Shown one piece after another: positions 54,298 through 63,770 of a DNA stretch of 64,000 bases (its first letter is position 1; each line of letters begins with the position of its first letter). Origin of the DNA: Flagellimonas aequoris. GTDB lineage: Bacteria; Bacteroidota; Bacteroidia; Flavobacteriales; Flavobacteriaceae. A program made the translations under genes and the position numbers. The notes beneath the pieces are model-generated. The model was not told the origin of the DNA. It saw only the letters and a program-made list of their open reading frames with translations, and did not search any database. Where the stretch lies: contig NZ_QXFJ01000023.1 of the NCBI RefSeq assembly GCF_003584165.1, forward strand, positions 124,001 through 188,000, in the 5' to 3' direction.

Positions 54298-55821
54298 TTA
54301 TAATTCTTGGGAAACAAACGCTTCCCACTCCCGGAATTTTTCCTCACCCATAACACGTTCCATCTTTACCTGCCCACCTTTTTTCTTATTGGCGCCACTC
54401 CATTCAGCAAATACGTTTTGGGGAACAAAAGCCACTTTTACACCTTCCAGTGCCTTGGAGCGGGCCACTTTGTAATTTTTGTTGGCCTGTTTTAAATACG
54501 TGTCGAGAATCTCTGCGGTTTTGGAGCTGTTCAAGGATTGGTCCGACCCCAAATACCAGGAGTGGTAAAATCCATCATCAAACCGTTTGGCACAAAGCGT
54601 ATATTCCGGAATCTTGATGTTGAGTTCCTCTTCCAGATGCTTAACAGCATCGTTCAACTTGTTCACTGACAATTGCGAACCCACAGTGTTCAGGAAAAAT
54701 TTGGTCCTTCCCGTAATCTTGATTTCGGCCCTATCCACATCCGTAAAGGCAATCGTATCGCCAATGACATACCTCCATGCGCCCGAAACAGTGGAAATGA
54801 TCAATACATAGTCTTCATCTTCCTCTACTTCTTCCAAAGTCAAGGAAGGAGCATGTGCGACCAACGAACCATCCGGATTGATGTATTCCGGTTTAAAAGG
54901 CACAAACTCGAAATAGATACCATTGTCCGTGATCAATTTCATGGCGTTGGTATCCGGCCTACTCTGAAAAGCCATAAAACCTTCCGAGGCCAAATAGGTA
55001 TCAATGATCTGGATAGGTTTTCCCAACAGGGCATTGAAGCTTTTCTCATAAGGATCAAAGGCCACCCCTCCGGAGGTATACACCTGCAGATTGGGCCAAA
55101 TTTCATGGATATGGTCCACGTTATGGTATTCGATCACTTTTTTCAGCATAAGCTCCATCCACGAAGGGATACCGCTCAGGGCGCCAATGTCCCAATTTTT
55201 GGCCTCCTTGGCAATGGTGAGCACCCGCTCGTCCCAATCGTCGATGCGGGCTATCTCTTCCCCGGGTTTGTAATATTTTTTGAACCAGAAGGGTATGTTG
55301 CTGGCACTGATACCGCTTATTTCCCCTTCTTTGCGACCGTTGCGTTCCTTGAGATCCGTTGAACTGCCCAGCATCATGATTTCTTTTTCAAAAAAATCAC
55401 TTGGCATATCAAAATTGCTCAGGGCATACACTTGCTTAATACCAGCCCTTTTAATAGAAGAAATCATATCCTCGGTGACCGGAATCCTTTTCGATTTTTT
55501 CCCAGTGGTCCCGGAGCTGAGTGCGAAAAAATCAGGGTTTCCGGGCCAAGTCACATCGCCCCCCCCCTTCATGATATGGTTCCACCATTCGTTGGATATT
55601 TTGTTGTAATCAAAATAGGGAACATTTTCGGCAAATGTTTTTTGGATATTCTCCGATGCCAAGATGGAATCAAAATTATAATGTTCCCCAAATCGTGTAT
55701 CCTTGGCCTTTTCCAAAAGTTCCTGCAAAACTTTTTGTTGCTCTTCTACTGGGTTGCCCTCACTACTAAGGGTGTCCCTCGCCTCAATGAAGCCTTTTAT
55801 GATGTTTCCAATAATTGCCAT
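54298..55821 (-). CDS. GH3-family (auxin-responsive promoter type) acyl-adenylate enzyme
   Basis: 507 residues from ATG 55821 (MAIIGNIIKGFIEAR matches the family start; the ATG at 55884 would add 21). The ANL-like domains show FALSSGTTGKKSKRIPVT (ATP loop), YLASEGFMAFQS, and IGDTIAFTDVDRAEIKITGRTKFF. Plant GH3 enzymes couple carboxylic acids to amino acids; the bacterial function is unknown. Convergent with the HExxH gene, only 2 bases apart. Confidence 0.9.
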   Translation of the reverse strand: MAIIGNIIKGFIEARDTLSSEGNPVEEQQKVLQELLEKAKDTRFGEHYNFDSILASENIQKTFAENVPYFDYNKISNEWWNHIMKGGGDVTWPGNPDFFALSSGTTGKKSKRIPVTEDMISSIKRAGIKQVYALSNFDMPSDFFEKEIMMLGSSTDLKERNGRKEGEISGISASNIPFWFKKYYKPGEEIARIDDWDERVLTIAKEAKNWDIGALSGIPSWMELMLKKVIEYHNVDHIHEIWPNLQVYTSGGVAFDPYEKSFNALLGKPIQIIDTYLASEGFMAFQSRPDTNAMKLITDNGIYFEFVPFKPEYINPDGSLVAHAPSLTLEEVEEDEDYVLIISTVSGAWRYVIGDTIAFTDVDRAEIKITGRTKFFLNTVGSQLSVNKLNDAVKHLEEELNIKIPEYTLCAKRFDDGFYHSWYLGSDQSLNSSKTAEILDTYLKQANKNYKVARSKALEGVKVAFVPQNVFAEWSGANKKKGGQVKMERVMGEEKFREWEAFVSQEL

Positions 55822-56064
55822 ATCGAAAGTTTTTGAAATGTTTACAACAAAACTATCGATTGGTCCTTTGATGGGTTTCCTCAATTCATTTTAAGATTGA
55901 CTTGAATCGTCAATACAGATAACACCGAGGATTTTAACATTTTATAAAGTATTGAATTTTAAACTCTTAATGTTTTCATAAATATAAAAATCAAATGGTT
56001 CCATAACTAGAAAATATGACAACAACACTTATATTTAACGGACGCAGCATAACTTTAAACAAAA

Positions 56065-56292
56065 ATGACCCAAGAGTTACTAACACAGGCAGAGGAGTTT
56101 GAAAACAGACCCATGAGCCATATGTCCACCAGCGATAGGGTTGAAGCCTCCAGAGAGGCCAAAAAACTCATACTTTCCATTAACGAAATCTATAAAAAGA
56201 CCAAGGACTCCAAATTAATGGATGTCATGAAAAGTCTTACCGAAAAGAAGCGCAAAATAGAAAAGCGACTCAAGGGTACCCCATTGGTTTAG
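56065..56292 (+). CDS. Small basic helical protein, function unknown
   Basis: 75 residues, strongly helical with many Lys and Glu (REAKKLILSINEIYKKTKDSKLMDVMKSLTEKKRKIEKRLKG). It resembles short conserved Flavobacteriaceae proteins of unknown role. It stands alone after the GH3 gene; a terminator follows at 56411. Confidence 0.7.
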   Translation: MTQELLTQAEEFENRPMSHMSTSDRVEASREAKKLILSINEIYKKTKDSKLMDVMKSLTEKKRKIEKRLKGTPLV

Positions 56293-56410
56293 ATACCCGT
56301 TTCAATACCGCTTCAAAAACCGAAATTGACCGCCATGGTTCAATTCAACACTAAATGTTTTTATATTAACATATTGTATAACAGATAGATGCAATATTTT
56401 TTAAAATCAA

Positions 56411-56433
56411 AACCGCCTATTCGGCGGTTTTTC
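56411..56433 (+). terminator. Terminator-like hairpin
   Basis: AACCGCC (56411-56417) pairs with GGCGGTT (56423-56429), followed by T. It is 118 bases downstream of the small basic gene. Confidence 0.8.
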
Positions 56434-56564
56434 CATTTACAAAGCATTTTTGACCAGTTATGTCCTAATTCCAGCAACGAATAAAAATGTGGATTGTAGG
56501 CAGAGTGTTTTGACTAATTTCGGAGAGCAGATAACCTCAATCTTATAAGCAAACACTCAGAAAA

Positions 56565-56666
56565 ATGAACACTATTGAAGTAAAATTAGGATACCTGTTT
56601 TGGTATTTTGTAATTGCACTATCCGTTTATTCCCTTATTAGCAGTCTCTACAATTATATTTTTTGA
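56565..56666 (+). CDS. Candidate 33-residue membrane microprotein
   Basis: MNTIEVKLGYLFWYFVIALS and then VYSLISSLYNYIF: a short charged start followed by one TM helix. It lies between two terminators (56411 and 56723), which frame it as a separate transcript unit. No homologue is recalled; coding status is uncertain. Confidence 0.4.
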   Translation: MNTIEVKLGYLFWYFVIALSVYSLISSLYNYIF

Positions 56667-56721
56667 GCTATACTAAACACTACCCATCAAAAAATTCCTG
56701 TAGTTTAATAATGTCTCTTTC

Positions 56722-56750
56722 AAAGGCACCGTTTTGGTGCCTTTTCTTTT
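56722..56750. terminator. Terminator before the pyruvate kinase end
   Basis: AAGGCACC (56723-56730) pairs with GGTGCCTT (56736-56743), with a T-rich right flank. It serves the region between the microprotein candidate and the convergent pyruvate kinase gene. Confidence 0.8.
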
Positions 56751-58568
56751 TCATCCCCATTCCATTTTGGGTAGCATCACTTCCTTTTTATCATGGGAAG
56801 CTTCTATATTGACCAAGACCTCGTCCAAAAAAGCAATGGCCTCCTGAATATGCGGCCCCTTGTTCAACATAACACATTCTGCCTGTACCGATGATGTGAT
56901 ATCGGTAATTTCAGATCGCGACGGCATACCCTTTTTGGCCAAACTTTCCAGAACCTGGGTGGCCCAAACCACAGGGATATGCGCTGCACTACAGAACGAC
57001 AGGATACCTTCCTGCACCATAGCCATGTTCTTCCAACCTACTTCCAAGGCAAGATCCCCCCTTGCGATCATGACACCCAATTTTTTGGCCTGCATGGCCG
57101 CAATAAGGATTCCTATCAAATTTTTGTAGGCCATCTGGGTCTCAATTTTTAAAATGACCCCCATGGTATCCTTTGCCCCAAGCTGCTCCAATTCATTTAA
57201 AAGTTCCTGTACATCTTCTTCGTTGTTCACATAGGAAAAGTTAACAATGTCGGCATGCTTTGCCACAAACTTTAAGTCCTCCCTGTCCTTTTCGGTCAAG
57301 CCGGAAATTCCTAAATCAAGGTTCGGTACGTTTATCCCTTTTTCGGATTTCAGTTTTGCTCCTTTTTCCCCAGCCCTTACAATCTTTACCTTAAACCACT
57401 CCGATGCGGTTTCCACGACAATCCCTTCAATCTTTCCATCATCAAAAAGTATGGGTGCACCTACTTTCATTTTATGGACAATTTCCGGAGGACTGCAACT
57501 CACCTTACCAGCTTGGACCAAATTTCCTTCCGTATCAAAAATGGGTAAAGTGGCCTTCTCCTCTTCTGAACCAATGATCAAATGATCTCCTTCCCTCAAC
57601 AGCAAAAATTGCTCCTTTCCCGGAAGCTCTCCAACCATTCCATTCCTCAATTTCTTCCTTAATGGTTTTAAAATGGCACCAGATTCCAGGGTAAGTGACT
57701 TTGGACTTAGGAGCAAAACGAAATCTTTATCCTTTTGAACCACCTTGATCTTTCTCGACCTTCCCCTAACATCCTTTATCTTGATGTCATCACCAACGCG
57801 AAGCTTTTCCATCCACCGCTTATCCACAGGAATTTCATTGGATTTCAGTTCATGCCCACCTTCGGCCACCAATTTAATGAATACCATATCCTTCTCACCA
57901 TGGGCATTTTTCGGAGGCTTGAACTTTTTGATCTTTGGTCCTTCCCCAATGTCCCCCGTACGAATTTTGGGCCCTGCCAAATCCATGGCTATTTTTACGG
58001 TTGTGGAACACTCTTTCTCCGCTTTTCTAATATTGTCAATTATGGATTCCCAGACTTTTGGACCGTCATGCGCGCAGTTGATCCGAGCGCAATCCATTCC
58101 ATTTTTCACCATGCCCAAAACCAAATCATAGTCCGTTGCCGCTTCGGAAGGTTGGGTAACCATGATCCGTACCCTTCTGTCCTTGGTATGTTCCCCAAAA
58201 ATCTGATCGGTATGCTTGTACAATAGTTTTTTGCCTTCACCAATGGATAAAAAGGGAAGGTTTTCATGATTCATGTTTTTGGCCCTTAGACTATCCACCA
58301 TCATCTTTAAATTGACCAAGCTCCCCAAAATATTGCCCTCGGCATTGGCCAAGCGTGTCAAGCCTAATTGTTTCAACGATTTCTGCAAGCCTCGCACATC
58401 AAGACTTCTAAAAGTGGCATAGTGCATCAGGTTCTTGGCGCTCTCCAAATAAATGGGGCATACCGTATCAATCATGGAAGCCTTTTCATTGTCCTGTTCC
58501 AGAATCAAATGAATGACCTCGTCCAATTGGACGGCTAAATGTTCAAGCTGTTCCCCAGTTGCAGGCAT
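56751..58568 (-). CDS. Pyruvate kinase-like protein with N-terminal extension and no C-terminal domain
   Basis: 605 residues. About 130 extra N-terminal residues are mostly helical. The catalytic core has ARINCAHD (161-168), MDLAGPKIRTG (195-205), the substrate Lys/metal Glu in KIETQ (474-478), ARGDLALEV (502-510) and ATQVLESLAKKGMPSRSEITD (536-556), so activity is plausible. The B domain between the first two and KIETQ is very long (about 206-410, usually about 100 residues). The chain ends about 50 residues after the last motif, so the allosteric C-terminal domain of ordinary pyruvate kinases is absent. It could act as pyruvate kinase or on a related phosphoenolpyruvate substrate. Confidence 0.8.
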   Translation of the reverse strand: MPATGEQLEHLAVQLDEVIHLILEQDNEKASMIDTVCPIYLESAKNLMHYATFRSLDVRGLQKSLKQLGLTRLANAEGNILGSLVNLKMMVDSLRAKNMNHENLPFLSIGEGKKLLYKHTDQIFGEHTKDRRVRIMVTQPSEAATDYDLVLGMVKNGMDCARINCAHDGPKVWESIIDNIRKAEKECSTTVKIAMDLAGPKIRTGDIGEGPKIKKFKPPKNAHGEKDMVFIKLVAEGGHELKSNEIPVDKRWMEKLRVGDDIKIKDVRGRSRKIKVVQKDKDFVLLLSPKSLTLESGAILKPLRKKLRNGMVGELPGKEQFLLLREGDHLIIGSEEEKATLPIFDTEGNLVQAGKVSCSPPEIVHKMKVGAPILFDDGKIEGIVVETASEWFKVKIVRAGEKGAKLKSEKGINVPNLDLGISGLTEKDREDLKFVAKHADIVNFSYVNNEEDVQELLNELEQLGAKDTMGVILKIETQMAYKNLIGILIAAMQAKKLGVMIARGDLALEVGWKNMAMVQEGILSFCSAAHIPVVWATQVLESLAKKGMPSRSEITDITSSVQAECVMLNKGPHIQEAIAFLDEVLVNIEASHDKKEVMLPKMEWG

Positions 58569-58640
58569 GGACCAAATTTTGCCCTAAAGTTCGACAGGAA
58601 GTATCTGAAAAAAACTGACAATGGTCAGACCGTGTCCTAA

Positions 58641-60185
58641 TCACCAAACGGATTCCATTTTTTTAACACTATCGATGGTGAGACTTGATTGGGAATCCCG
58701 GTTTTCCACAGTCAAAGTATTGAACGGTTCGTTCGGAAAAATTTGCTCCGTCATGGTCAACAAACCGCCGTTGATAAAAATCTCCACAGAAGATCGATCC
58801 AAAAGAATTTTCATGTCGAAGGTCTCTCCCTCTAACATTTCAGTGGGAGCAATATGTATTTTGTTCCCAAATTCTTTTTGGAAATTGACCTTCCCGGATT
58901 TTCTACGATCCACCGAAAACTGATTGTTTTTGGCATCCATGGTAAGAACCAAGGTTTCTCCTTGTGCATTCTGAAAAGTGATACTAAAATCCTTGGATGT
59001 TGTTTTGAGTTGGATCATGGATTGGTCCAGACCCGCAATGGTCCGTGATGTAGTTTCTTTTGGATTGATTTTCCAGGCTTTGGAAAGATCCGATGATGCC
59101 AGATCATCAATGCCATCAATCGGGAAGCTGGTCAAAAAATAGTCCGAACCGATTTTTTTAAGAGCCAATTTTCTGGGGACGGTCATGGAGCTTCTCCATT
59201 TTTCCGTTGGAGTGTCCCTTGCATAATCCCAATTGCTCATCCAACCAATAAAAATTCGATCATCATTGGGTACATTGTTATAAGTGACCCCAGCATAATC
59301 ATCGGTACCGTAATCGACCCATTTAGGTTCCTTTTGGTCGGTGGTAAAGGTTTTGCCATCAAAATTGCCAAGAAAATACTGGGTTCCACTACCCCCGTTG
59401 GGTGCTCCCGGGTTTATACTGATGATCAACACCCATTCGGATTCGTTTTCGCCATCAACCTGTAACGGAAACAGGTCCGGACATTCCCAAACCCCGCCAT
59501 GGGCTCCATACTCCTTGCCAAATTCTCCGGTTAAGGTCCAATGCTTCAAGTTAGGAGACGTATAAAATTGTGCATGGTCTCCCGCCACCAAGGTCAAGAT
59601 CCATTTTTGCGACGCTTCATGCCAGAACACCTTGGGGTCCCTAAAATCCTTGATCCCCTCATTGCCAATAACCGAGTTGCCCTCATATTTGGTCCACGCT
59701 TCACCATTGTCCAAGCTATAGGCAATCCCTTGTGTTTGAAAATCCGTTCTGCCATCCTTTTCGCCATCCATATTATGATAGGTAAAAATCGCTACCAAAG
59801 GTGTTTCCCCGTTTGTAGCAAATCCTGAAGTGTTATGTTTATCGACCACGGCGCTGCCGGAAAAAATCAATCCATGTTCATCAGGAAACAATGCAATGGG
59901 TTTGTGCTCCCAGTGGATTAAATCTGTACTCACTGCATGACCCCAATGCATGGGTCCCCATACGGTATCCTCGGGATAATACTGATAAAACAAGTGATAT
60001 ACCCCATCATGGTACACCAATCCGTTAGGGTCGTTCATCCAATTGGCCTCGGGCGAAAAATGAAACTGTGGTCGGTAAGGTTCCGAATAATAGGTGGGTA
60101 CCAGGACTGTTTCACTCTCGGATTTCTTTTCCTTACAACCTAAAAACATCAAAGCCAATGCCCCAAAAAGGTAAAACTTGTTCAT
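58641..60185 (-). CDS. GH32 glycoside hydrolase lipoprotein (fructan/sucrose hydrolase type)
   Basis: 514 residues with a lipobox FLGC (Cys17). The five-bladed propeller has the nucleophile Asp52 in WMNDPNG, FRDP (KDFRDPKVFW) as transition-state stabiliser, and ECPD (WECPDLF) as acid/base. The C-terminal beta-sandwich has VDRRKSGKVNF and SVEIFINGGLLTMTEQIFP. GH32 enzymes cut fructans or sucrose. A lipid anchor suggests periplasmic or surface location. No fructokinase or SusCD is adjacent. Confidence 0.93.
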   Translation of the reverse strand: MNKFYLFGALALMFLGCKEKKSESETVLVPTYYSEPYRPQFHFSPEANWMNDPNGLVYHDGVYHLFYQYYPEDTVWGPMHWGHAVSTDLIHWEHKPIALFPDEHGLIFSGSAVVDKHNTSGFATNGETPLVAIFTYHNMDGEKDGRTDFQTQGIAYSLDNGEAWTKYEGNSVIGNEGIKDFRDPKVFWHEASQKWILTLVAGDHAQFYTSPNLKHWTLTGEFGKEYGAHGGVWECPDLFPLQVDGENESEWVLIISINPGAPNGGSGTQYFLGNFDGKTFTTDQKEPKWVDYGTDDYAGVTYNNVPNDDRIFIGWMSNWDYARDTPTEKWRSSMTVPRKLALKKIGSDYFLTSFPIDGIDDLASSDLSKAWKINPKETTSRTIAGLDQSMIQLKTTSKDFSITFQNAQGETLVLTMDAKNNQFSVDRRKSGKVNFQKEFGNKIHIAPTEMLEGETFDMKILLDRSSVEIFINGGLLTMTEQIFPNEPFNTLTVENRDSQSSLTIDSVKKMESVW

Positions 60186-60349
60186 CTATGTGCATTTGGT
60201 GGAAGATAATCATTTTAAATACATGATGATGTCGATACCATTTTTGGAAGAAGGTTATTAAATAATAAAGCACACATCAATTAGGGATCGAAACAGAAAA
60301 ATCTACCTATCTTTAAACAGCATTTTGCAATCTCTTTCTAAATTCAAAT

Positions 60350-60967
60350 GTGTTGAGCAAAAGCCTTCTTTTGATCCTTACGCGAAACCCCGAACTTGGT
60401 AAATGCAAGACCCGATTGGCCGCTACGGTCGGGGATAATGCTGCGTTGGAAATCTATAAGTTTCTCTTGAACCATACCGTTTCACTGACCAAAGATTTGA
60501 GTGTGAACAAATGGGTCTTTTATTCGGAAGAGATTTGGGAAGATGATATTTGGGACAACCACATCTATCAAAAAAAATTGCAGGTGGGCAAGGATCTTGG
60601 GGAACGGATGTTGAACGCTTTCAAGGAAGGTTTTCAGGCCGGGTTCGACCAAGTCATCATTATTGGAAGTGATATGTACCATTTGGCCCAGAAAGATCTC
60701 GAAGAAGCCTTTCGCCAATTGAAAAACCACGATTATGTGGTGGGTCCCGCAGAAGATGGCGGGTATTATCTATTGGGTATGAAGCAATTGAATGAAAAAT
60801 TGTTCCAGAACAAGGCATGGGGCACCAACACGGTACTTGCCTCAACATTGAAGGATATTGAAGGGACGAAAATTGCTCTTTTGGACGAACGGAACGATGT
60901 GGATTATTACGAAGACATCAAAGATATTGGGGCGTTTCAGCCCTTTTTAAAACATATAAAAACATGA
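60350..60967 (+). CDS. TIGR04282-type glycosyltransferase (arsenosugar locus)
   Basis: 205 residues from GTG 60350 (an ATG 2 bases earlier is out of frame and stops quickly). Features include LLILTRNPELGKCKTRLAATVG (substrate loop), IIGSDMYHLAQKDLEEAF and PAEDGGYYLLGMK. The family is annotated as arsenosugar-associated glycosyltransferase. Its stop overlaps the PNP start as ATGA, so the locus is translationally coupled. Confidence 0.88.
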   Translation: MLSKSLLLILTRNPELGKCKTRLAATVGDNAALEIYKFLLNHTVSLTKDLSVNKWVFYSEEIWEDDIWDNHIYQKKLQVGKDLGERMLNAFKEGFQAGFDQVIIIGSDMYHLAQKDLEEAFRQLKNHDYVVGPAEDGGYYLLGMKQLNEKLFQNKAWGTNTVLASTLKDIEGTKIALLDERNDVDYYEDIKDIGAFQPFLKHIKT

Positions 60968-61779
60968 CGCAGGAACAATTAGAAGAATCTGTTGAATATT
61001 TGAAAAAAAGGGGATTCGAAACCCCTGAAATAGGCATAGTATTGGGCACAGGGCTCGGCCAGTTGATCGATCATATCGAAAATCCAATTGAGGCCCACTA
61101 CAACCATATCCCACATTTTCCGTTGGCCACGGTGGAGTTCCATACCGGCAAATTAATCTTTGGCACCATCGAGGGCAAAAAAACCGTGGTAATGCAAGGC
61201 CGTTTCCATTTGTACGAAGGTTACGATTTTGTGGACATTACCTATCCTATCCGGGTCATGCATTTGTTGGGCATCAAAAAATTGTTCATTTCCAATGCGG
61301 CAGGCGCCATCAACCTCAACTTTAAAAAAGGGGACATTATGCTGATCGAGGACCATATCAATCTTCAAGGCGGGTCGCCATTGGCGTTCCGCAACGTGTC
61401 CGAATTTGGCAATCGGTTTGTGGACATGAGCGAACCTTATGATGTGGATATGTGCAAAAAAATTCACGCCATTGCCACAAAAGAGGGCGTTTCGATCCAA
61501 AGAGGGGTGTATGCCTCTGTGGTCGGACCTCAACTGGAAACCAAAGCGGAATATAGGATGCTGAAAATTTTGGGGGCAGACGCAGTAGGAATGAGTACAG
61601 TACCCGAAGTAATTGTTGCCAATCATTTACGACTACCTGTTGTAGCGGTATCTGTTATGACGGATGAATGCGATCCGGACAACCTGGAACCTGTTAATAT
61701 TCAGGAGATTCTGGACATCGCTGCCAAGGCAGAACCCAAAATGATCAAATTATTCAGAGAACTAATCAAGGAAATATGA
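60964..61779 (+). CDS. Purine nucleoside phosphorylase
   Basis: 271 residues. It cleaves purine nucleosides with phosphate. Visible are GIVLGTGLGQLI, the phosphate/base loop VEFHTGKLIFG, GRFHLYEGY, SNAAGAINLNFKKGDIMLIEDHINL, the catalytic VGPQLETKAEYRML, and VGMSTVPEVIVANH with VSVMTDEC. It lies between the glycosyltransferase and ArsM and overlaps both by 4 bases. In arsenosugar loci a PNP of this class is thought to act on adenosyl-arsenic intermediates; that role is inferred. Confidence 0.92.
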   Translation: MTQEQLEESVEYLKKRGFETPEIGIVLGTGLGQLIDHIENPIEAHYNHIPHFPLATVEFHTGKLIFGTIEGKKTVVMQGRFHLYEGYDFVDITYPIRVMHLLGIKKLFISNAAGAINLNFKKGDIMLIEDHINLQGGSPLAFRNVSEFGNRFVDMSEPYDVDMCKKIHAIATKEGVSIQRGVYASVVGPQLETKAEYRMLKILGADAVGMSTVPEVIVANHLRLPVVAVSVMTDECDPDNLEPVNIQEILDIAAKAEPKMIKLFRELIKEI

Positions 61780-62741
61780 GCTATTTAGATGCTACCCAAG
61801 ATCTTTACAAAGAAGCGGCCCTGACCCCCGATGTTGGGCTTTGTTGTACCACCACCCCTGTTTGGCAATTCCCGGGATTGTCCATTCCCAAGATCATGCA
61901 GGAAATGAACTATGGTTGCGGCAGTACCGTTTCGGCCCAGGATCTGGTCAATAACCCCAAAATCCTTTATGTAGGTGTTGGTGGAGGGATGGAATTGCTC
62001 CAATTTGCCTATTTCTCCAGACAAAAAGGTGGTGTGACGGGCGTCGACACTGTGGATGAAATGTTGGAAGCTTCAAAAAAGAACTTCAAAATAGCAGAAC
62101 AGGAAAACGATTGGTTCCAAAGTGATTTTGTGAACTTGGTGAAGGGTGATGCACTACATCTTCCCGTCGCAGATGAAAGTATTGATGTGGCCGCGCAGAA
62201 CTGTCTTTTCAATATCTTTAAAATGGAAGATCTTAAAAAAGCCGTTGGTGAAATGTACCGTGTGTTGAAACCCCATGGCCGATTGGTGATGAGCGATCCT
62301 ATCTGCGAACAGCCGATGAACGATACCCTGCGTAATGATGACAGGTTACGTGCTCAGTGCCTGAGCGGCAGTATTCCATTGAAAGATTATGTAAAGGTAC
62401 TTACCGATGCTGGATTTGGCACTATCGAAATACGAGGCAGAAGATCTTACCGTGTTTTGTCTCCCAACCATTACCCTACCGATGAACTCATCCATATCGA
62501 ATCCATAGAGATTGCTGCCATCAAGGATCCCATGCCTGCTGATGGTCCTTGCATGTTCACGGGCAAAACAGCCATTTATTATGGAAACGATGAATATTTT
62601 GACGATAAAAAAGGGCACGTACTGTTACAGAACCAACCGCTGGCGGTTTGTGACAAAACGGCTGCCGCTTTGGCCAAAGCATCTGACGAAATCCATGTGA
62701 GCGAAAGCACCTGGCACTATAACGGCGGAGGTTGTTGCTAA
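61776..62741 (+). CDS. arsM: ArsM-type arsenite methyltransferase (arsenosugar biosynthesis)
   Basis: 321 residues. The SAM-binding fold shows LYVGVGGGMELLQFAYF and VTGVDTVDEMLEASKKNF; the conserved Cys ligands are present: Cys23-Cys24 (GLCCTT), Cys48 (NYGCGS), Cys143 (QNCLF), Cys195 and a C-terminal GGGCC. The family methylates arsenite toward arsenosugars. Its ATG overlaps the PNP stop. No ArsS radical-SAM gene follows; the next gene is on the opposite strand. Confidence 0.93.
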   Translation: MSYLDATQDLYKEAALTPDVGLCCTTTPVWQFPGLSIPKIMQEMNYGCGSTVSAQDLVNNPKILYVGVGGGMELLQFAYFSRQKGGVTGVDTVDEMLEASKKNFKIAEQENDWFQSDFVNLVKGDALHLPVADESIDVAAQNCLFNIFKMEDLKKAVGEMYRVLKPHGRLVMSDPICEQPMNDTLRNDDRLRAQCLSGSIPLKDYVKVLTDAGFGTIEIRGRRSYRVLSPNHYPTDELIHIESIEIAAIKDPMPADGPCMFTGKTAIYYGNDEYFDDKKGHVLLQNQPLAVCDKTAAALAKASDEIHVSESTWHYNGGGCC

Positions 62742-63770
62742 TTATTTGGCAGTGAAATCTTTGGAGGATTCATAATCCAATAGGATTCCTTCGGAAATCC
62801 ATTTGGCCAAGGCCTGTCTGTTATCCGGATCCAAGATCCGGCGTTGATCGAGCTTGCTTCGGATGTTGCCTATTTCAATATAGGCCATGGCCGGCAGCGT
62901 ATTTTTGACCAGATAAAGACTACTGCGTTCCATAAAGGTGCCACTATAGACTCGGTTGGGTTGAAATTTCTTGTATTTCGCCAAAAACGTTTGGTGAATG
63001 CTTTCTGCCAATCGTTGACCATTTTTACTGTTCTCGTGATGGTAAAAGAACACATCGATATTGGTCCCCTTACTGCGACTATCTACATGGGTGACCAAAA
63101 GGCGTTGGTATTTGCCTTTGTTCTTCATGTACAAGTCGTTGACCGCTTCGGTGCGCTGTTTCAGCCGTGCCAACTGCCCTAGCGGAATGGCATTGGAAAG
63201 AACGGTCTCATCCGTATCCAGTTCCAATACCCTTTCATCACGGATGCCATCGTTTTCATCCTGAACGATGATGTGTACTTCGGCTCCATGGGACAAGAGT
63301 TCACGCGCCAAACGAAGGGTTACATCGTAGGCATATTCATCCTCGGCAATCAATTTACCATCATACTTTTCAACAGCACCGGGATCGGGACCGCCATGAC
63401 CGGAAATGAGATAATAAACAGTATCCTCCAAACGGTTGCTCACAGAGTCAATTTTTGCGAAGTTCTTTCCAAATATGGGATATGAAGTCCTTGTGTCCGT
63501 TTCTTCAATCTTCTTTAAGGCCAAGGTATCCGGCAGCACATAGGAATGCCCCACGTACAGGGACTCACTTTCACCCAATCGTTCAGCGTTCAGCTCCACA
63601 AACCTGTTGTAATATTTGGTGGGGCTTACATTATATCGGCGCAGCAAAGAATAGATACCATCACCTTTTTCGGCCACAACGCTCGATAAGGATTTTTGAG
63701 CCCCGACTACCAAAGGGACCAATAACAAGGGCATCAGTAAAAAAGAAATGAGGTTTTTCTGATCTTTCAT
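62742..63770 (-). CDS. N-acetylmuramoyl-L-alanine amidase (Amidase_3) with LysM-like segment
   Basis: 342 residues with a signal peptide (LLMPLLLVPLVVGAQ). A LysM-like segment (about 30-80) comes first, then Amidase_3: SGHGGPDPGA (zinc His), EDEYAYDVTLRLARELLSHG (zinc Glu), and THVDSRSKG (zinc His region). It cuts the amide bond between muramic acid and the peptide. It lies directly downstream of a partial paralogue and abuts its stop. Confidence 0.9.
   Translation of the reverse strand: MKDQKNLISFLLMPLLLVPLVVGAQKSLSSVVAEKGDGIYSLLRRYNVSPTKYYNRFVELNAERLGESESLYVGHSYVLPDTLALKKIEETDTRTSYPIFGKNFAKIDSVSNRLEDTVYYLISGHGGPDPGAVEKYDGKLIAEDEYAYDVTLRLARELLSHGAEVHIIVQDENDGIRDERVLELDTDETVLSNAIPLGQLARLKQRTEAVNDLYMKNKGKYQRLLVTHVDSRSKGTNIDVFFYHHENSKNGQRLAESIHQTFLAKYKKFQPNRVYSGTFMERSSLYLVKNTLPAMAYIEIGNIRSKLDQRRILDPDNRQALAKWISEGILLDYESSKDFTAK

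Noticed and set aside
54673..55362. 229-codon open frame on the plus strand opposite the GH3-family gene
   Set aside because: Shadow of a complete, recognised protein; basic and His-rich in an uninformative way.
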